A stretch of 39,385 nt of DNA from Symbiodinium natans (GCA_905221605.1 CAJNDS010002412.1:1-39385); one strand, 5' to 3'; counted from the first letter of the stretch, positions 1 to 11,145 are shown. Numbers and translations: made by a program. The notes: a model not told the origin generated them from the sequence alone.

Positions 1-220
1 CGTCTAATAATATTCTCCTGACACAATTGAAAGATAAAAAAAGAAGAACAATCGTATTCAGAATCATGTAATCCCGGGCTCATCAATACAACAAGTTTTG
101 GGTCACACCCGCACCCAAGTCGAATGGTTTGGAATCTAAAAATCATTCATTGGAAACATAATTATCGAAAACGACACTTTTTAATGGTCCATACACCCTA
201 AACCCCCAATCCAAAACCCC
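1..220. other. AT-rich unique sequence, no gene seen
   Basis: AT-rich stretch without recognisable coding signal or repeat family, ending in degenerate CCCTAAA-like words. I see nothing else supportable here. Confidence 0.4.
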
Positions 221-1210
221 GATAGAGCGCCGCAGGTTTTCTCCGCTGCCGCGAGGCGCGTGCCAGGTGCTGGCGACTGCCGGCTACTCGACGCGTCTGG
301 TTTAAGCTTCAGGATTTAGGGTTCAGGGTGTAGGATTTAGGGTTTCGGGCTACGTAGGCTCGAAAAACTCTAAGTCATAAGGCTTTCAAATCCTCGAACC
401 TCCAAAACACCTCAGACAAACCTCAAACCCTAAACTCAGCTCCCCGGAATATCAACATGTATGCGCGTGGTCTTCGATGCTCAAGCACCCGGGAGGGTAG
501 TCCCGAGATTAGCTTTTTTGTGTTCGGGGACTTTGGTTGGTTGGGGGAACCTCATAATCCCCAATGTTTCCCAAGACCGCAACTGGTATTGTCTAGCTTT
601 GATCCCATCACTCTTCTATGCAGAACTCTTCTATGCAAAACTCTTATATGCAGTATCTAGCCTTCAAACGTTGTAACTACCCTGCCGTAAGTACGGCTGC
701 TGGTGACAGTACACCTCGGCCAACGGGTGCAGCACGAAGAAAATCACAACAAACCATAGGCCCTCCACCCTAAACTCTACACACTACACCTCCAAACCCT
801 AATTCCTCAAATGCAGTGCCACTGGCGCGTAGAACCATGGGCCTTCATCAAACACCTCTAAACTCTAAGCCCTAAAGCCTAAACCCTAAAGGCTGCAAAA
901 TCCTAGATCATCAAGTGGTCAAGAGAATCGGGACGCTCCGAGCAGAGAGCTTTAGCATGTGTCTCAAACCTCGAAGGCCCAGCTATCAGAAACTCAGGGA
1001 GCCGATGGTGAGGGGTTAGGGGTAAGGGGTAAGGGTTTAGGGTTTAGGGTCTAGAGGGTCACTGCTCTAGCATTCATTCCAGGCTTAGAAAAAAACCACC
1101 CGCCCAAAGAATCCCATAACATTAAGAACATAAAAGGTTCTCATCCTGCCCTAAACCCTGAGGCCCTAAACCCTGAATCCCTAAACCCTGAAGCCCTAAA
1201 CCCTGAATCT

Positions 1211-1572
1211 GACCCCAATGTTCGGGCGATTTCGGCCAGGCCGAAACATTGGTGCCCCCAATGTTCAGGCGATTTCGGCCAATTTGACCCCAATGTTCGG
1301 GCGATTTCGGCCAATCTGACCCCAATGCTCGGGCGATTCCGGCCAATCTGACCCCAATGTTCGGGCGATTTCGGCCAGGCGATCTTTCGGCCAGGCCGAA
1401 ATCGCCTGAACATTGGGGTCAGATTGGCCGGAATCGCTCGAACATTGGGGTCAGACTGGCCGAAATCGCCCGAACATTGGGGTCAGATTGGCCGGAATCG
1501 CCCCAACATTGGGGTCAGATTGGCCGAAATCGCCCGAACATTGGGGGGCAGTTTGGCCGAAATCGCCCGAAG
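1211..1572. repeat. 32-bp minisatellite in head-to-head inverted arrangement
   Basis: Units of 32 bp (core GGCCGAAATCGCCCGAACAT followed by TGGGGTCAGATT) repeat about 5 times in one orientation up to about 1387. About 6 copies then follow in the opposite orientation, with a short centre around 1380-1400 containing TTCGGCCAGGCCGAA. Starts of GAACATTGG at 1408, 1440 and 1472 show the 32-bp period. The whole could fold into a long hairpin. Because 32 is not a multiple of 3, all three frames read through with a 32-residue superperiod, so the ORFs over it are not evidence of a protein. Confidence 0.9.
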
Positions 1573-1574
1573 GT

Positions 1575-1605
<31 letters not shown>

Positions 1606-1620
1606 TATATATATATATAC
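1573..1620. repeat. (AAAT)n followed by (AT)n composite microsatellite
   Basis: AAATAAAT units run directly into ATATAT. The same composite occurs at 8800-8848 and 29280-29430. Confidence 0.9.
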
Positions 1621-1629
1621 GTGATAGAG

Positions 1630-1684
1630 AGGGTTTAGGGTTTAGGGTTTAGGGTTTAGGGTTTAGGGTTTAGGGTTTAGGGTT
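1630..1684 (+). repeat. Interstitial telomere-type array, TTTAGGG strand
   Basis: About 7 near-perfect heptamers beside the minisatellite and AT microsatellite. Confidence 0.95.
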
Positions 1685-1917
1685 ACGATGTAGAGTCTGG
1701 GGTCCCTGCGATCGTTGCTGAAGGTCTTCGGCTTCAAGAGTAGTGGATAAGGGATTTCCGCTCTTTTTGGCTTCAAGGTTTGTGGTTTCGCAGACCCCTC
1801 CCTAAACACTAGAATCATAAACGCTAAATCCTAAACCCTATCTCAACCCTGAAAAGCTTTCCAGGGGGTAGGCTTCTACCACAGCACCATGTCTCTTAAG
1901 CATCTTCTGTTATCAGC

Positions 1918-2055
1918 CCTAAACCCTAAACCCTAAACCCTAAACCCTAAACCCTAAGCCATAAACCCTAAACCCTAAACCCTAAACCCTAAACCCTAAA
2001 CCCTAAACCCTAAACCCTAAACCCTAAACCCTAACCTAAACCCTAAACCCCAAAC
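1918..2055 (-). repeat. Interstitial telomere-type array, CCCTAAA strand
   Basis: Roughly 18 heptamers with a few substitutions (AAGCCAT, CTAACC). Confidence 0.95.
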
Positions 2056-2933
2056 CTAGATTCAGGTACTTCATGGGTGATAGTGTTGGGTTCAAGGTTT
2101 ACGATGTTGGGTTTCAGGCACAGGGGTGCAACAAAAACAGAGGGAACGAACTGGGCTTAAGAGCACGACCCCCCCTCCCGGTGAACAACTGAAGGGCTGG
2201 ATTTCTCGTTTCAGGCCTTCCTGGCACCCAGCAGGTTTTTACTTCAAGATTTTGAGTGGCTAGATTTCAGCGGGGGCGGGACTGAAGCAAGTTCTTGAGG
2301 CGCCAGCCACTACTTTCGCGACATGTGGACCAAGGGTTGCCTGACTGAGATGCTTCTTTGTGCAGGCTGTCACTGTATCTTTGATTCCTAAACCCTATAA
2401 TCTTTCAACACTCCGCAACCTGACGCCCAGACCTTCAGCACACTTCTGAAGCTCTAAACCCTAAACCCTAAACCCTAAACCCTAAGCCCTAAACCCTAAT
2501 AAGGCCTACTTGGGGGGAGGCTCAGGTCGGCTGTTCCCCGTCCCTAGATCTGGGCCCTCACCTGCAGCGCGAAGGCTCTGTCTCATGTGGCCAAAATCTG
2601 CAACAGCTAGTCCGAATTGAAAAAAACTATTACAATTCGAGGGAAGTGAGAGGAGCTGCTGTTGTTGTGAAACCTGCGACCCCGCCGCCGACTAAACCTT
2701 ACGCAGTTCTCTGCCCTCAGCCCGTCTTCTGGCAATTATGAGGCACAGTCACTGGGGTTTAGGGTTTAGGGTTTAGGGTTCAGGGTTTATGGTTTTGGGG
2801 TTTAGGGTTTGGCTCATGACATGGGATTTAGAAAGGATGCGGGTTCTGTGCTGTTGTGTAAGGTTCGGGCCTGTGAGCCTCATCGCCCCAGAGTCTGCAT
2901 GCGCCTGACATGTCAGCTTGCCTTTGTGGGGCT

Positions 2934-3052
2934 TACAGGGTGGGGCCCCTATACTAACTGTAGTTAAGGGACTTATAACCTAACTTAGGGTCCTTATAAC
3001 CCAATTTAGGGCCCTTATAACTCTACTTATAACTAGGGGGCCCCACCCTGTA
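2934..3052. mobile_element. MITE-like element with CAGGGTGGGGCCCC terminal inverted repeats
   Basis: The left end TACAGGGTGGGGCCCC is mirrored exactly by GGGGCCCCACCCTGTA at the right end, giving a 119-bp element. TA at both outer ends fits a TA target duplication, as in Tc1/mariner-type MITEs. The interior has three direct copies of a roughly 20-bp motif containing TTAGGG and CCTTATAAC. No coding capacity. Confidence 0.7.
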
Positions 3053-3785
3053 GAGTTTAGGGTGAGGGGGTGGAGGGTTTAGGGTTTGGGGTTTAGGGTT
3101 TAGGGCTCCCCAATCTGAATATGGACAAAGCAACCCAACAAAGCGATCTCAGAGGGCAGCGAATAATTCCCCTGGTGCTTGCCCCTCCCAACACATCGTG
3201 GAACACAACGTCCAGCTCCATAGGCTCAAAACTGCCACTGCCATGGTCGGAAACAGCCGGGGGGGGCTTCTATTCCGATCGAGACGACATCAACCTGCAC
3301 CTGCTTCCTGTAGTGACGTGGGCCAGCACTTCAACACGAACCGATTCCTGACAGGAGCCGTGATGTCGAGGCAGCCGCAGCAAACCCTAAACCCTGTGCC
3401 TTCCCAAAGAAACCCTCCTACCCTAAAACTTGGACCTCGTGAAGTCACTCACCCGACTAGTATCCTGACACGATGACAGCCGAATCGGAAGAGCTCAGCG
3501 CAAAGACAGAGAGGAGGGTCGAACAACTCACTGATTGGGTTTAGGTCCTAAGTTTAGGGTTCAGGGTTCAGGATTTAGGGTTCAGGGTTTAGGGTTTAGG
3601 GCTATCCTTAACATCTTCTGACAGGTGGAAGGCCAGCATGCCAAGCGTGGGCTCCACTAGAAGTATCAATCAGAACTACTGTGTTCAATGAAGTTCCCTC
3701 AACACTTGCTGTTGAAAGTGGTTGAAACGGGAACCGGGCCCCTAGATCAAGAGGAAAGACAACCTGTCGTTCCCGCTACGATGGC

Positions 3786-3887
3786 TTAGTTGTCCTTACT
3801 TTCTCTAGCCGATGGTCTATACCCCCAAAAGCCCTCTGTCAGCGAAAGATGCAAATCCCGCGCCCCGAGTGACCCCCTCCGTCTGTC
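3786..3887 (-). CDS. Candidate terminal exon, unknown protein
   Basis: Minus-strand frame following the acceptor GGGCGCAAG|G, 33 codons and then TAA. The peptide begins DRRRGSLGARDLHLSL and ends PSARESKDN. It is phase 0 and joins in frame to the exon at 3916-3990 across a 28-nt intron starting GTGTAA. An opposing plus frame of similar length also exists, so the strand rests on the splice pattern and on the strand of the domain-bearing exons elsewhere. Function unknown. Confidence 0.4.
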   Translation of the reverse strand, partial: DRRRGSLGARDLHLSLTEGFWGYRPSARESKDN

Positions 3888-3915
3888 CTTGCGCCCAACT
3901 CTTGCGACGTTACAC

Positions 3916-3990
3916 CTGGATTTTGTTTGCCAGAGTTGACGAGCGCCCAGCGCAGGTTTGCGCAGGGGGCCGTCCATTTGAAACATATTC
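3916..3990 (-). CDS. Candidate internal exon, unknown protein
   Basis: 25 codons (EYVSNGRPPAQTCAG then RSSTLANKIQ) between an acceptor GGTGAG|G and a donor CAG|GTGTAA, phase 0 at both ends. It pairs with 3786-3887 through a 28-nt intron. No family recognised. Confidence 0.4.
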
Positions 3991-4039
3991 CTCACCCGAC
4001 TACACAGCGGTGGACAGGTGCAGTTTTGCACAGGTAGTG

Positions 4040-5330
4040 TAGGCTACTAGGCCGTGGATGGGGGATTGCACTTGTCCGTGGACGGGGGATGAACCTACCA
4101 GAGCCTCAAGCACCAAACTCTGTAAACCCTAGAAAACCCAATAAACCCTACAAACCAAAATACCTAAAGCCCCAAAACCCCCGAAGCCCTATAAAACCCC
4201 ATGAACCCTATACACCCTGTGGAAGGCCCTCGCAACCCTGGACCTTCAGCCCATCCCCCCGCCCCCGCCCCCAAACCTACCTGATGTCAACAAACACCAG
4301 TCTTTGGGGGGGGGGGGGGGGGTAAGGGTTAGCGGTTAGGGTTGAATTAGAGCCCAAAAAACCCTAAACCCTAATCCCTAAACCAGGGTTAGGCTTAGGG
4401 TTGAGGTTCAGAGTGTTGTGGCAGAGGTCTGCGGCTTCAGGACATTAATCGCCACAAGTAAGGCCCGGTTCTGACCAAGTTGTCTAAAGCTACACCTCAA
4501 CCCTAAACCCTAAACCCCAAAACCTAAACCCTAAACTCCTAAACCCTGAACCCTAAACCATCTGCACGACCTTTTGGGTTTAGGGTTTAGGGGTTTGGGG
4601 GTTTAGGGGTTTAGGGGTTCAGGGGTTTAGAGGTTCAGGGGTTTAGGCACTGAAGCATCTTCGAAGCACGCCCACCGCTCTAGTACCCGGCTTAAAAGCA
4701 GGGGATTGGGAGCAGCCCTCGTCAAACACCAGTCAGCAGCTGGCGAAGGTTGCTGGTTCCAAAGGGCCCAAGGCACCTAAACCCTAAACCCTAAGCCCTA
4801 AACAATAAACCCTAAACCCTAAACCCTGAGCCCTAAACCCTAAACCCTAAACCCTAAACACTGTCTTCACACCACATCTCCAGCTTCAACGCGCTGCTGA
4901 GTCGAAAACCTCCGATCTGCGGTGAGCTTGGGGATTGGGCTTTTCTTTATAGGCTATCTCTCGGGGTGTGCCCCCTTCTACTAACAGTCCTCAATAGGGA
5001 TTCTAATAGAACCCTCACCCTGCGGCCTACTCTGGGTCCTATAGCTAAGGTTTCAGGTATGCAAGCGTAGTGCCTTCCGCAACACCTGGGCTCCCTTGGA
5101 ATGCATGGCTGTAAAAGCCTCTATCGAACTAGCACTTCACGTCCTGGCTGCAGACTTTCTTGCTTCCTGGAACGAAAGGCATCCGCGTTAGGGCCTGGGG
5201 CAAGGGTTGCAGGTCTCACCAGAAAACCCCAGATTCCTTAGCAACCTAGAGATCTAAAGCGAACCCCTTCTCGTTGAAGAACACACGAACCCTTCTTCAG
5301 CAGCATGGGCAAACCCTAGACTCCCAACCT
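4040..5330. other. Repeat-rich stretch, degenerate telomere words, no firm exon
   Basis: Contains a duplicated CCGTGGAYGGGGGAT (4052-4091), a poly-G run at 4304-4322, scattered CCCTAAA/TTTAGGG words and a partial inverted-repeat element around 4966-5045 related to family 1. Short open frames are present but none has decisive splice or homology support. Confidence 0.5.
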
Positions 5331-5523
5331 CGAAACCCAGAATCCCTAACCCTAGGCCCTAGACAAAAAACCCCAAACCCCAAACCCCAAACCCTAAACC
5401 CTAAACCCTAAATGATAAACCCTAAGAACCCTCGCTTCGGGAATCCATAGCTTCCCCCGGCCTTAAAGCGATCAAAGGGTTCTGGAGAAAGACAGGTCCA
5501 GGGATTTGAGATTAGGGTGCTTC

Positions 5524-5592
5524 TAGGGTTTAGGAGTTGAGGAGTTGAGGAGTTGAGGAGTTGAGGAGTTGAGGAGTTGAGGAGTTGAGGGT
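5524..5592. repeat. 8-bp tandem repeat GGAGTTGA
   Basis: Seven or so perfect tandem copies of an octamer within telomere-like degenerate DNA, ending in GGGTTTAGGG. Confidence 0.9.
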
Positions 5593-5647
5593 TTAGGGTG
5601 TAGGCCTCACCCTCAACCCTGAATAGTCTATGCATGCAACATAAGAT

Positions 5648-5716
5648 TATATGTATATATATATATATCTGTATTTATGTATACATATATATATATGTAT
5701 ATATATATATATACAT
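5648..5716. repeat. TA-rich microsatellite
   Basis: ATATAT/GTATATAT simple repeat. ORFs rich in Y and I over it are artefacts. Confidence 0.9.
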
Positions 5717-5866
5717 GTGTATGTGTGTATACTCAAGAAGAATGTAGCACAACTCTCAACCCGACAGCCTCGGGAATTCTGGCTTTTGGGTTCAGGGCTT
5801 CGATTGCCCGGCAGGGGTGTACGCGGCTCTTAGCTGAGCATGCAGTCAGGTTTTCAAATTTGGAAC

Positions 5867-5909
5867 CTGGGCAACGCATGACACGGGCCAAGCGTTGGTA
5901 AGTGGCTGC
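5867..5909 (-). CDS. Candidate internal exon, unknown protein
   Basis: Minus strand, acceptor AAAAGAG|G, 14 codons (AATYQRLARVMRCP) plus one base, donor CCAG|GTTCCA. A competing plus reading ends at a GTAAGT at 5899, so the strand is not settled here. No family recognised. Confidence 0.3.
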
Positions 5910-5989
5910 CTCTTTTCTGCATCTTCTGCCTTCATGGACAACACTAAGATTCATGCTGAGGGATATCATCCAGGACTAAGATGCCATGT

Positions 5990-7070
5990 CTAGAAAAGGG
6001 CCTGGGCTCGATATGAAACGCTTCAGAGTTGAGCGCGCAGGATTAGTGCGCCGGATGGAGATGGCACTATAAAGGTAGGCCGACTGCCCCACGGAGCAAG
6101 TGCCCCCTGCTCCCTCCTTTCAGGACCACTTAGCGTCGAAGGTGCCAAAAGAATCGGTTCAGGGTTTAGGGTTTAGGGTTTAGGCTTTAGGGTAATTGAT
6201 TAGACTCGAAACCCTAACCCATTCATAAGGAGCTGTAGCTTCGCTTTCGTATCTCAGCGGGAAAGTGCCGACATCAGTTCGTAAACAGAAACAGGGTCCC
6301 AACTTAGGACTCAATTCAAAATGGGCCTCACCCTAAAGCCCCACACCTTGAATCCCAGGACTTGTAGGTTTAGCAGATGTTGGGATCATCTCTTCCACGC
6401 CCTTCTAACCGCTCCAACATCGGGACCCAATTCCAGGTATGCTGTATATGTCCGTGTAAGGGGGGAACCATTCATGAGCTCTCTGTTTGCAGAATAGGGA
6501 ATTCCGTGTTCCTTCTGTGAGGGTATCTAAATCCTAAAGCCCTAAACCCTAGACCCTAGACTCTAAACCCTAAACCCTAAACCCTAAACCCTACACTCTT
6601 ACGTCTTGGTCGAGGGCCCTATCATCCGGGAGGGGCGAGGGGGGGATTCACTGGCCACTCCTGTCACCGGACCTGCCTCTTGCCCAAACTGGAGTTAAGG
6701 GTTTAGGGTTTAGGGTTTAGGGTTTAGGGTTTAGGGAAATTCTGGCGAGTGCATGGATGAGCTTGCGGGTGTCGCACCAGATGATTCAGAAAGTCTTGGT
6801 TGCAGGAACTGGGGTATTGGAGTTTAAAGCTAAAGGCATCTGTGAACACGAGGCAAGCTGGATGCAAGCCCCACAGAAATGGAGTCGCGGCGAGGCAAAG
6901 GCAGGAGGGCTTCTAAAACCACCATCTCGCAACTTTAAATTGCCCTTGGCGAGAGGCAAAGCTTCGCTTGGGCAAAGCGGGTAGATCAGGGGTGACGGAC
7001 GAGGTAACCCAAAAACCCCCACTATGCTGAGGGTGCCCATTTCGGTATCTGGCGTGGTATGGCAACAGGT
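5990..7070. other. Unique islands between telomere-type tracts, exons unresolved
   Basis: Holds short arrays (6160-6195, 6548-6594, 6698-6738) separated by unique islands of 100-350 bp. Open frames exist on both strands, including about 80 codons on plus at 6736-6981. The strand cannot be decided without comparison, so no CDS is claimed. Confidence 0.4.
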
Positions 7071-7074
7071 GCCC

Positions 7075-7169
7075 CAAACCCTAAACCCTAAACCCTAAAC
7101 CCTAAACCCTAAACCCTAAACCCTAAACCCTAAACCCTAAACCCTAAACCCTAAACCCTAAACCCTAAA
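7075..7169 (-). repeat. Interstitial telomere-type array, CCCTAAA strand
   Basis: About 13 perfect tandem heptamers. Confidence 0.97.
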
Positions 7170-7249
7170 CTGGTTTTTAACCTTCCGGAGCCTATTCCTC
7201 AACAAGGTCCTCTGAAAGTGCACAGTAGGGACCGCCAGTCGCCATGCCG

Positions 7250-7745
7250 GGGTTTTAGGGCCTTTGGGGGTTTCAGGGTTTGAGGGTTTGAGGGTCTTAG
7301 GGGTTTTAGGGCCTTTGGGGGTTTGAGGGTTTGAGGGTTTTGGGGTTTAGGGTTTTAAGGGCTTTGGGGGCTTGAGGGGTTTTGGGGTTTTAGGGTTGTA
7401 GGGCTTTGGGGTTTTAGGGTTTTAGGGTTCTAGGGTTTTAGGGTGAGTTTTAGGGTTTTTAGGGCCTTAGGGGTTTGAGGGTTTAAGGGTTCTAGGGTTT
7501 GAGGGCTTTAGGGTTTTCAGGGCTTCAGGGCTTTAGAGTTTTTAGGGGTTAGGGTTTTAGGGCTTTAGAGTTTTAAGGGTTAGGGTCTTAGGGTTTTAGG
7601 GTTTTAGGGTTTGTAGGGCTTTAGGGGTTTGAGGGTTTGAGAGGTTTGAGGGCCTTCGGGTTTAGACAAGAGCGACGGCGTTGAGTGGGGTTGATACTTT
7701 TAGCAGGCTCTTGCGTTTTAGGGTTTAAGGTTTAGTTTTGAGGTT
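7250..7745 (+). repeat. Degenerate TTTAGGG-like G-rich tract
   Basis: Nearly 500 bp of words such as TTTTAGGG, TTTGAGGG and TTTGGGGG in one orientation. It looks like a decayed or slippage-prone telomere-type array. No gene seen. Confidence 0.8.
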
Positions 7746-8004
7746 TGTTGGTTGGCGTTAGGCTTTAAGGCGAAGAAACGCATGAGAGCTATGAGCAGGT
7801 GTTTGCCCTCTCATTCCGACCTCCCCCCAGATTCCCGAAACCCTAAGTGCTCTCGTGGTGGGACAGCAGCTTCAAATGGTGCTGATCTCCTCATCAGTGG
7901 AGTGGCGTCCCGAAGAAAACACTCGAGGGAGACGTTGCAAGAAGACTCACGAAGACACCAACATGCAGCTTCTAGGGAAGACATCGGGTTTCAACTCAAT
8001 CTTG

Positions 8005-8062
8005 TGGGCTTTAGGGTTTAGGGTTTAGGGTTTAGGGTTTAGGGTTTAGGGTTTAGGGTTTC
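8005..8062 (+). repeat. Interstitial telomere-type array, TTTAGGG strand
   Basis: About 8 heptamers. Confidence 0.95.
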
Positions 8063-8160
8063 GGGTTCGGGTCAGCAAGTGAGGGATCAGAGCTTAGGAC
8101 CCTGGACTGGTCGGGGTATCCCATGAGGGTGTTCAGGGCAGGTGATCGGCTACGTGTATA

Positions 8161-8268
8161 GGTTTAGGGTTTAGGGTTTAGGGTTTAGGGTTTAGGGTTT
8201 GGGGTTTGGGGTTTGGGGTTTGGGGTTTGGGGTTTGGGGTTTGGGGTTAGGGGTTTAGGGTTTAGGGT
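8161..8268 (+). repeat. Telomere-type array switching from TTTAGGG to TTTGGGG
   Basis: Five TTTAGGG units, then a homogeneous block of about 8 TTTGGGG units, then TTTAGGG again, with sharp borders. Confidence 0.95.
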
Positions 8269-8799
8269 TGTGTAGCTGTTGATGCAGAGCTTTTGGAAGT
8301 TGCGCCTCTTGTGAGTGCCGCTTAGGCCCTGATCGGTTCAGCTGCAAGGGCTCTCAGGATTCCACAAGCCTTAGGGTCTAGGGTCAATTCGGGCTTAGGG
8401 TTTATAGGGTTTAAACCCTGAAACCCCATCACAACCTCTGAATTCCGACCGATCTGATGCAACGCCTCCTGGATCAGTGGTTTGGAGCTTCCTCCTGGGG
8501 GGGGGGATATCCTGAAACGAGGCTTCGACAATCAGCGATAGAACACAGTGAGTCCTGTCATCAATTTCGCCGAGGTATCCTAAACCCTAAACCCCAAACC
8601 CTCCACCCTAACCCCAAAAGGGTCTAGGGTTATGGATTGCGGCCAGGGCTAAGGCTGATTGGTTAGGGTAGCAAAGTCAGCACCCCTAATCCCTGCACCC
8701 TAAACCCTTTTGAATACGAAATACGATTGATACATCATATGATGTATACAATATTCAACATCCGACACTACATCTAAGTAAACAATGAGAAACATGAAA

Positions 8800-8850
8800 A
8801 TAAACAAAATAAATAAATAAATAAATAAATAAATATATATATATATAGAT
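8800..8850. repeat. (AAAT)n-(AT)n composite microsatellite
   Basis: Second copy of the AAAT-to-AT composite. Confidence 0.9.
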
Positions 8851-8966
8851 ATTATACATCCTGAATCTTGCACTGTCCCTCATCCTTCACCTCCTTTGAG
8901 CTTGCGGGGGATCGTGACCTTAGGGGGGTCGTTCAACAGTGAGCCTGGGGTCTATCGCTCTTCTGG

Positions 8967-9030
8967 TTCCCGAAACCCGAAACCCGAAACCCGAAACCCG
9001 AAACCCGAAACCCTAAGCCCTAAACCCTAA
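8967..9030 (-). repeat. Variant telomere-type block CCCGAAA
   Basis: Five to six tandem CCCGAAA units, then CCCTAAG/CCCTAAA. Confidence 0.9.
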
Positions 9031-9599
9031 CCATGCAACACCCGTGTTTAGGGTTCAGGGTTTCAGGGTGTTAACGGTTTCAGGCCTTGCGGCTGTAGGG
9101 TTTAGGCTTCATCCAACTACCAGAAACCCAGCCTCACAGGCTGAGCCAAGTTGGGGTTCGAAACTACAACCCCCTCCCCCCCCCCTCCCCCTTCAAAAAG
9201 GAGGCCTGATTCCTGTAATCCTTGAAATCTACTGCCTCAGGATTGTCTTCAGGGATCGTCCATGAGCTCGGAACGCTTCCGAGCCTGGCCAAAACATTTG
9301 TGGGGGTGTTGGAAGCGTAACAAGAGCTTTGCAGGCGTAAGATTAACAGCTTAAGGGTGAGGAAGGTTGCATATTCGGCCTGGAGCCCGTTGCAATTCGG
9401 CCCTGGCCCTTGGGTTTAGGGGGAACCCTGAACCCTACAAACCCAAATCCTTGAATTCTAAACCCCTTAAACCCCGAAACCTAAACACTATTCCTTAAAC
9501 CCTAAACTCTAAACCCTATACCCCTCAACCCTAAACCTTAATAGCCCGAAAACCGTGAAGCCCCAAGTCCCGAACCCCGAAACCTAAACCCTAAAAGCC

Positions 9600-9691
9600 C
9601 CTAAACCCTAAACCCTAAACCCTAAACCCTAAACCCTAAACCCTAAACCCTAAACCCTAAACCCTAAACCCTAAACCCTAAACCCTAAACG
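9600..9691 (-). repeat. Interstitial telomere-type array, CCCTAAA strand
   Basis: About 13 perfect heptamers. A roughly 100-bp unique island then separates it from a TTTAGGG array at 9803-9866. Confidence 0.97.
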
Positions 9692-9802
9692 CCCTGAAGC
9701 CCTGAAACCCAAAGTCTGGTCTAGCTGATGAGCCTTTGCGAGGCACGGTGTTTCTACAGCCCCACCGAAACACGGCAATACACCAAAGTTCAAGGGTACA
9801 GG

Positions 9803-10057
9803 GGTTTAGGGTTTAGGGTTTAGGGTTTAGGGTTAAGGGTTTAGGGTTTAGGGTTTAGGGTTTAGGGGGGTCCACAATTTCATTGTTTGGGGTTTTGGGC
9901 TTCGCGCAAAGGGGCCCACAGGTTTACAGGTGTTCGGACGTGCGCCTCGAACAGCAAGGCTGCACAGGGTTTAGGGTTCAGGGATCCGGGTTTAGGGTTT
10001 AGGGTTTAGGGTTTAGGGTTTAGGGTTTAGGGTTTAGGGTTTAGGGTTTAGGGTTTA
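9803..10057 (+). repeat. Two TTTAGGG arrays around a short unique island
   Basis: Arrays at 9803-9866 and 9979-10057 with about 110 bp of unique DNA between them. Confidence 0.95.
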
Positions 10058-10271
10058 AATGCCAACCGCAAGTACATGCCCCATTGGCCTTAAATCGTTT
10101 GCTGCCTGAAAGGCAGTCCTCCCCGTTCCTGCGAGGATCTGGCGGTTTTGCGAGCTCTACAGGTAAAAGGATAAGCTCACCTAAGCCCCGAAACCATCCC
10201 TTTTGCCTCACCCCAAAGGTTAAAACTCGGATTCCCAAATAAGTCCGAACCTACCTTTATCCCTCTGGATC

Positions 10272-10357
10272 TTAATGGGGGATGGGGGAATGGGGGCCCT
10301 CTATTTTCACCTTTTAAGGGATTATATAGGGCCCCAAATTCCCTGATTCCCTACTAA
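10272..10357. mobile_element. Imperfect inverted-repeat element, possible MITE
   Basis: The left end CTTAATGGGGGATGGGGG and the right end CAGGGAATTTGGGGCCC (reverse complement) form an imperfect roughly 33-bp terminal repeat ending in GGGCCCTCTA/ATAGGGCCC. No coding capacity. Confidence 0.45.
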
Positions 10358-10828
10358 GAACCAGCCAGCAATGAAACCTTGCACCGTAAGCTGGTCCCAG
10401 GCCCAGGCCCCCAGGACACAAAGCATTGGGGTCTAATTAAGGCTTCTATACTAGTTCATGGTTGGGATAGGATTAAAAACTGTAACTTCTTGAGTCTACG
10501 TACCCTTAACATGTCATATGTTAACCCACTCTGACAAAGTTTACTTCAGAATTTGGTTAAGAGAGCGGCTTGGGAGTTCAGGGTCTTCGGGCTTTGGAAG
10601 GTTCATGATAAAAAGGGGGGCGGGGTGGGTGGGGGTGAGGGGGAGGGCAGCTTAGTCCATGGGTGGCCCAACACCTAAAGGTAACCTATTTTCTGTCTTC
10701 GTGCTGTTTGCGTCGTAAGCCGACCCCCTTTTCCTCGGTCACCGAGCTTGTCCCCAAGTACTCGCTTCATTTGAGCACTTAGAGCTCCAAGCCTCAAGTG
10801 CTCCAAATGGCAACACATTTACTCTCAA

Positions 10829-10900
10829 GCATCCCTAAACCCTAAACCCTAAACCCTAAACCCTAAACCCTAAACCCTAAACCCTAAACCCTAAACCCTA
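10829..10900 (-). repeat. Interstitial telomere-type array, CCCTAAA strand
   Basis: About 10 heptamers flanking the candidate exon island 10901-11014. Confidence 0.97.
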
Positions 10901-10934
10901 TTCTGTACATACTTGGAATGGCCTGGGTTTCCAC

Positions 10935-10988
10935 CTGGCTTGGGTGGAGACGTCTGCCGCACATTGCCTTTGTGTGCACAGTCCGGGC
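10935..10988 (-). CDS. Candidate internal exon, unknown protein
   Basis: 18 codons (ARTVHTKAMCGRRLHPSQ), acceptor GAGCAG|G, donor CAG|GTGGAA, phase 0 at both ends, in an island between a CCCTAAA and a TTTAGGG array. A plus-strand alternative (acceptor TGTGCACAG|T) exists. No family recognised. Confidence 0.35.
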
Positions 10989-11069
10989 CTGCTCTCGTGT
11001 TTGTTGAACATGAAGGGTTTAGGGTTTAGGGTTTAGGGTTTAGGGTTTAGGGTTTAGGGTTCTTTGGAC

Positions 11070-11145
11070 GCTTGGCGGCACTTTGTCCAGGAATCCCCCG
11101 CTCGAACCTTCCGCGGAGAGCGGCGATGACGTCTCTAGAGCCGCT
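11070..11145 (-). CDS. Candidate internal exon, unknown protein
   Basis: 25 codons (SGSRDVIAALRGRF, then ERGIPGQSAAK) after the acceptor ATCGCAG, donor AAGC|GTCCAA, phase 0 in and 1 out. A longer plus frame overlaps, so confidence is limited. No family recognised. Confidence 0.35.

Noticed and set aside
1211-1572. CRISPR-like array
   Set aside because: Units are contiguous 32-bp tandem copies without spacers, and they invert in the middle.
3121-3476. Plus-strand ORFs of 76 and 92 codons
   Set aside because: Two overlapping plus frames are open with no homology, while the domain-bearing exons of the window are all on minus. Chance open frames of this length are expected, so they were not called genes.
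6736-6981. Plus-strand frame of about 80 codons that could start at a TTTAG|G acceptor
   Set aside because: Opposed by an 84-codon minus frame; no domain and no phase-matched neighbour. Left unresolved.
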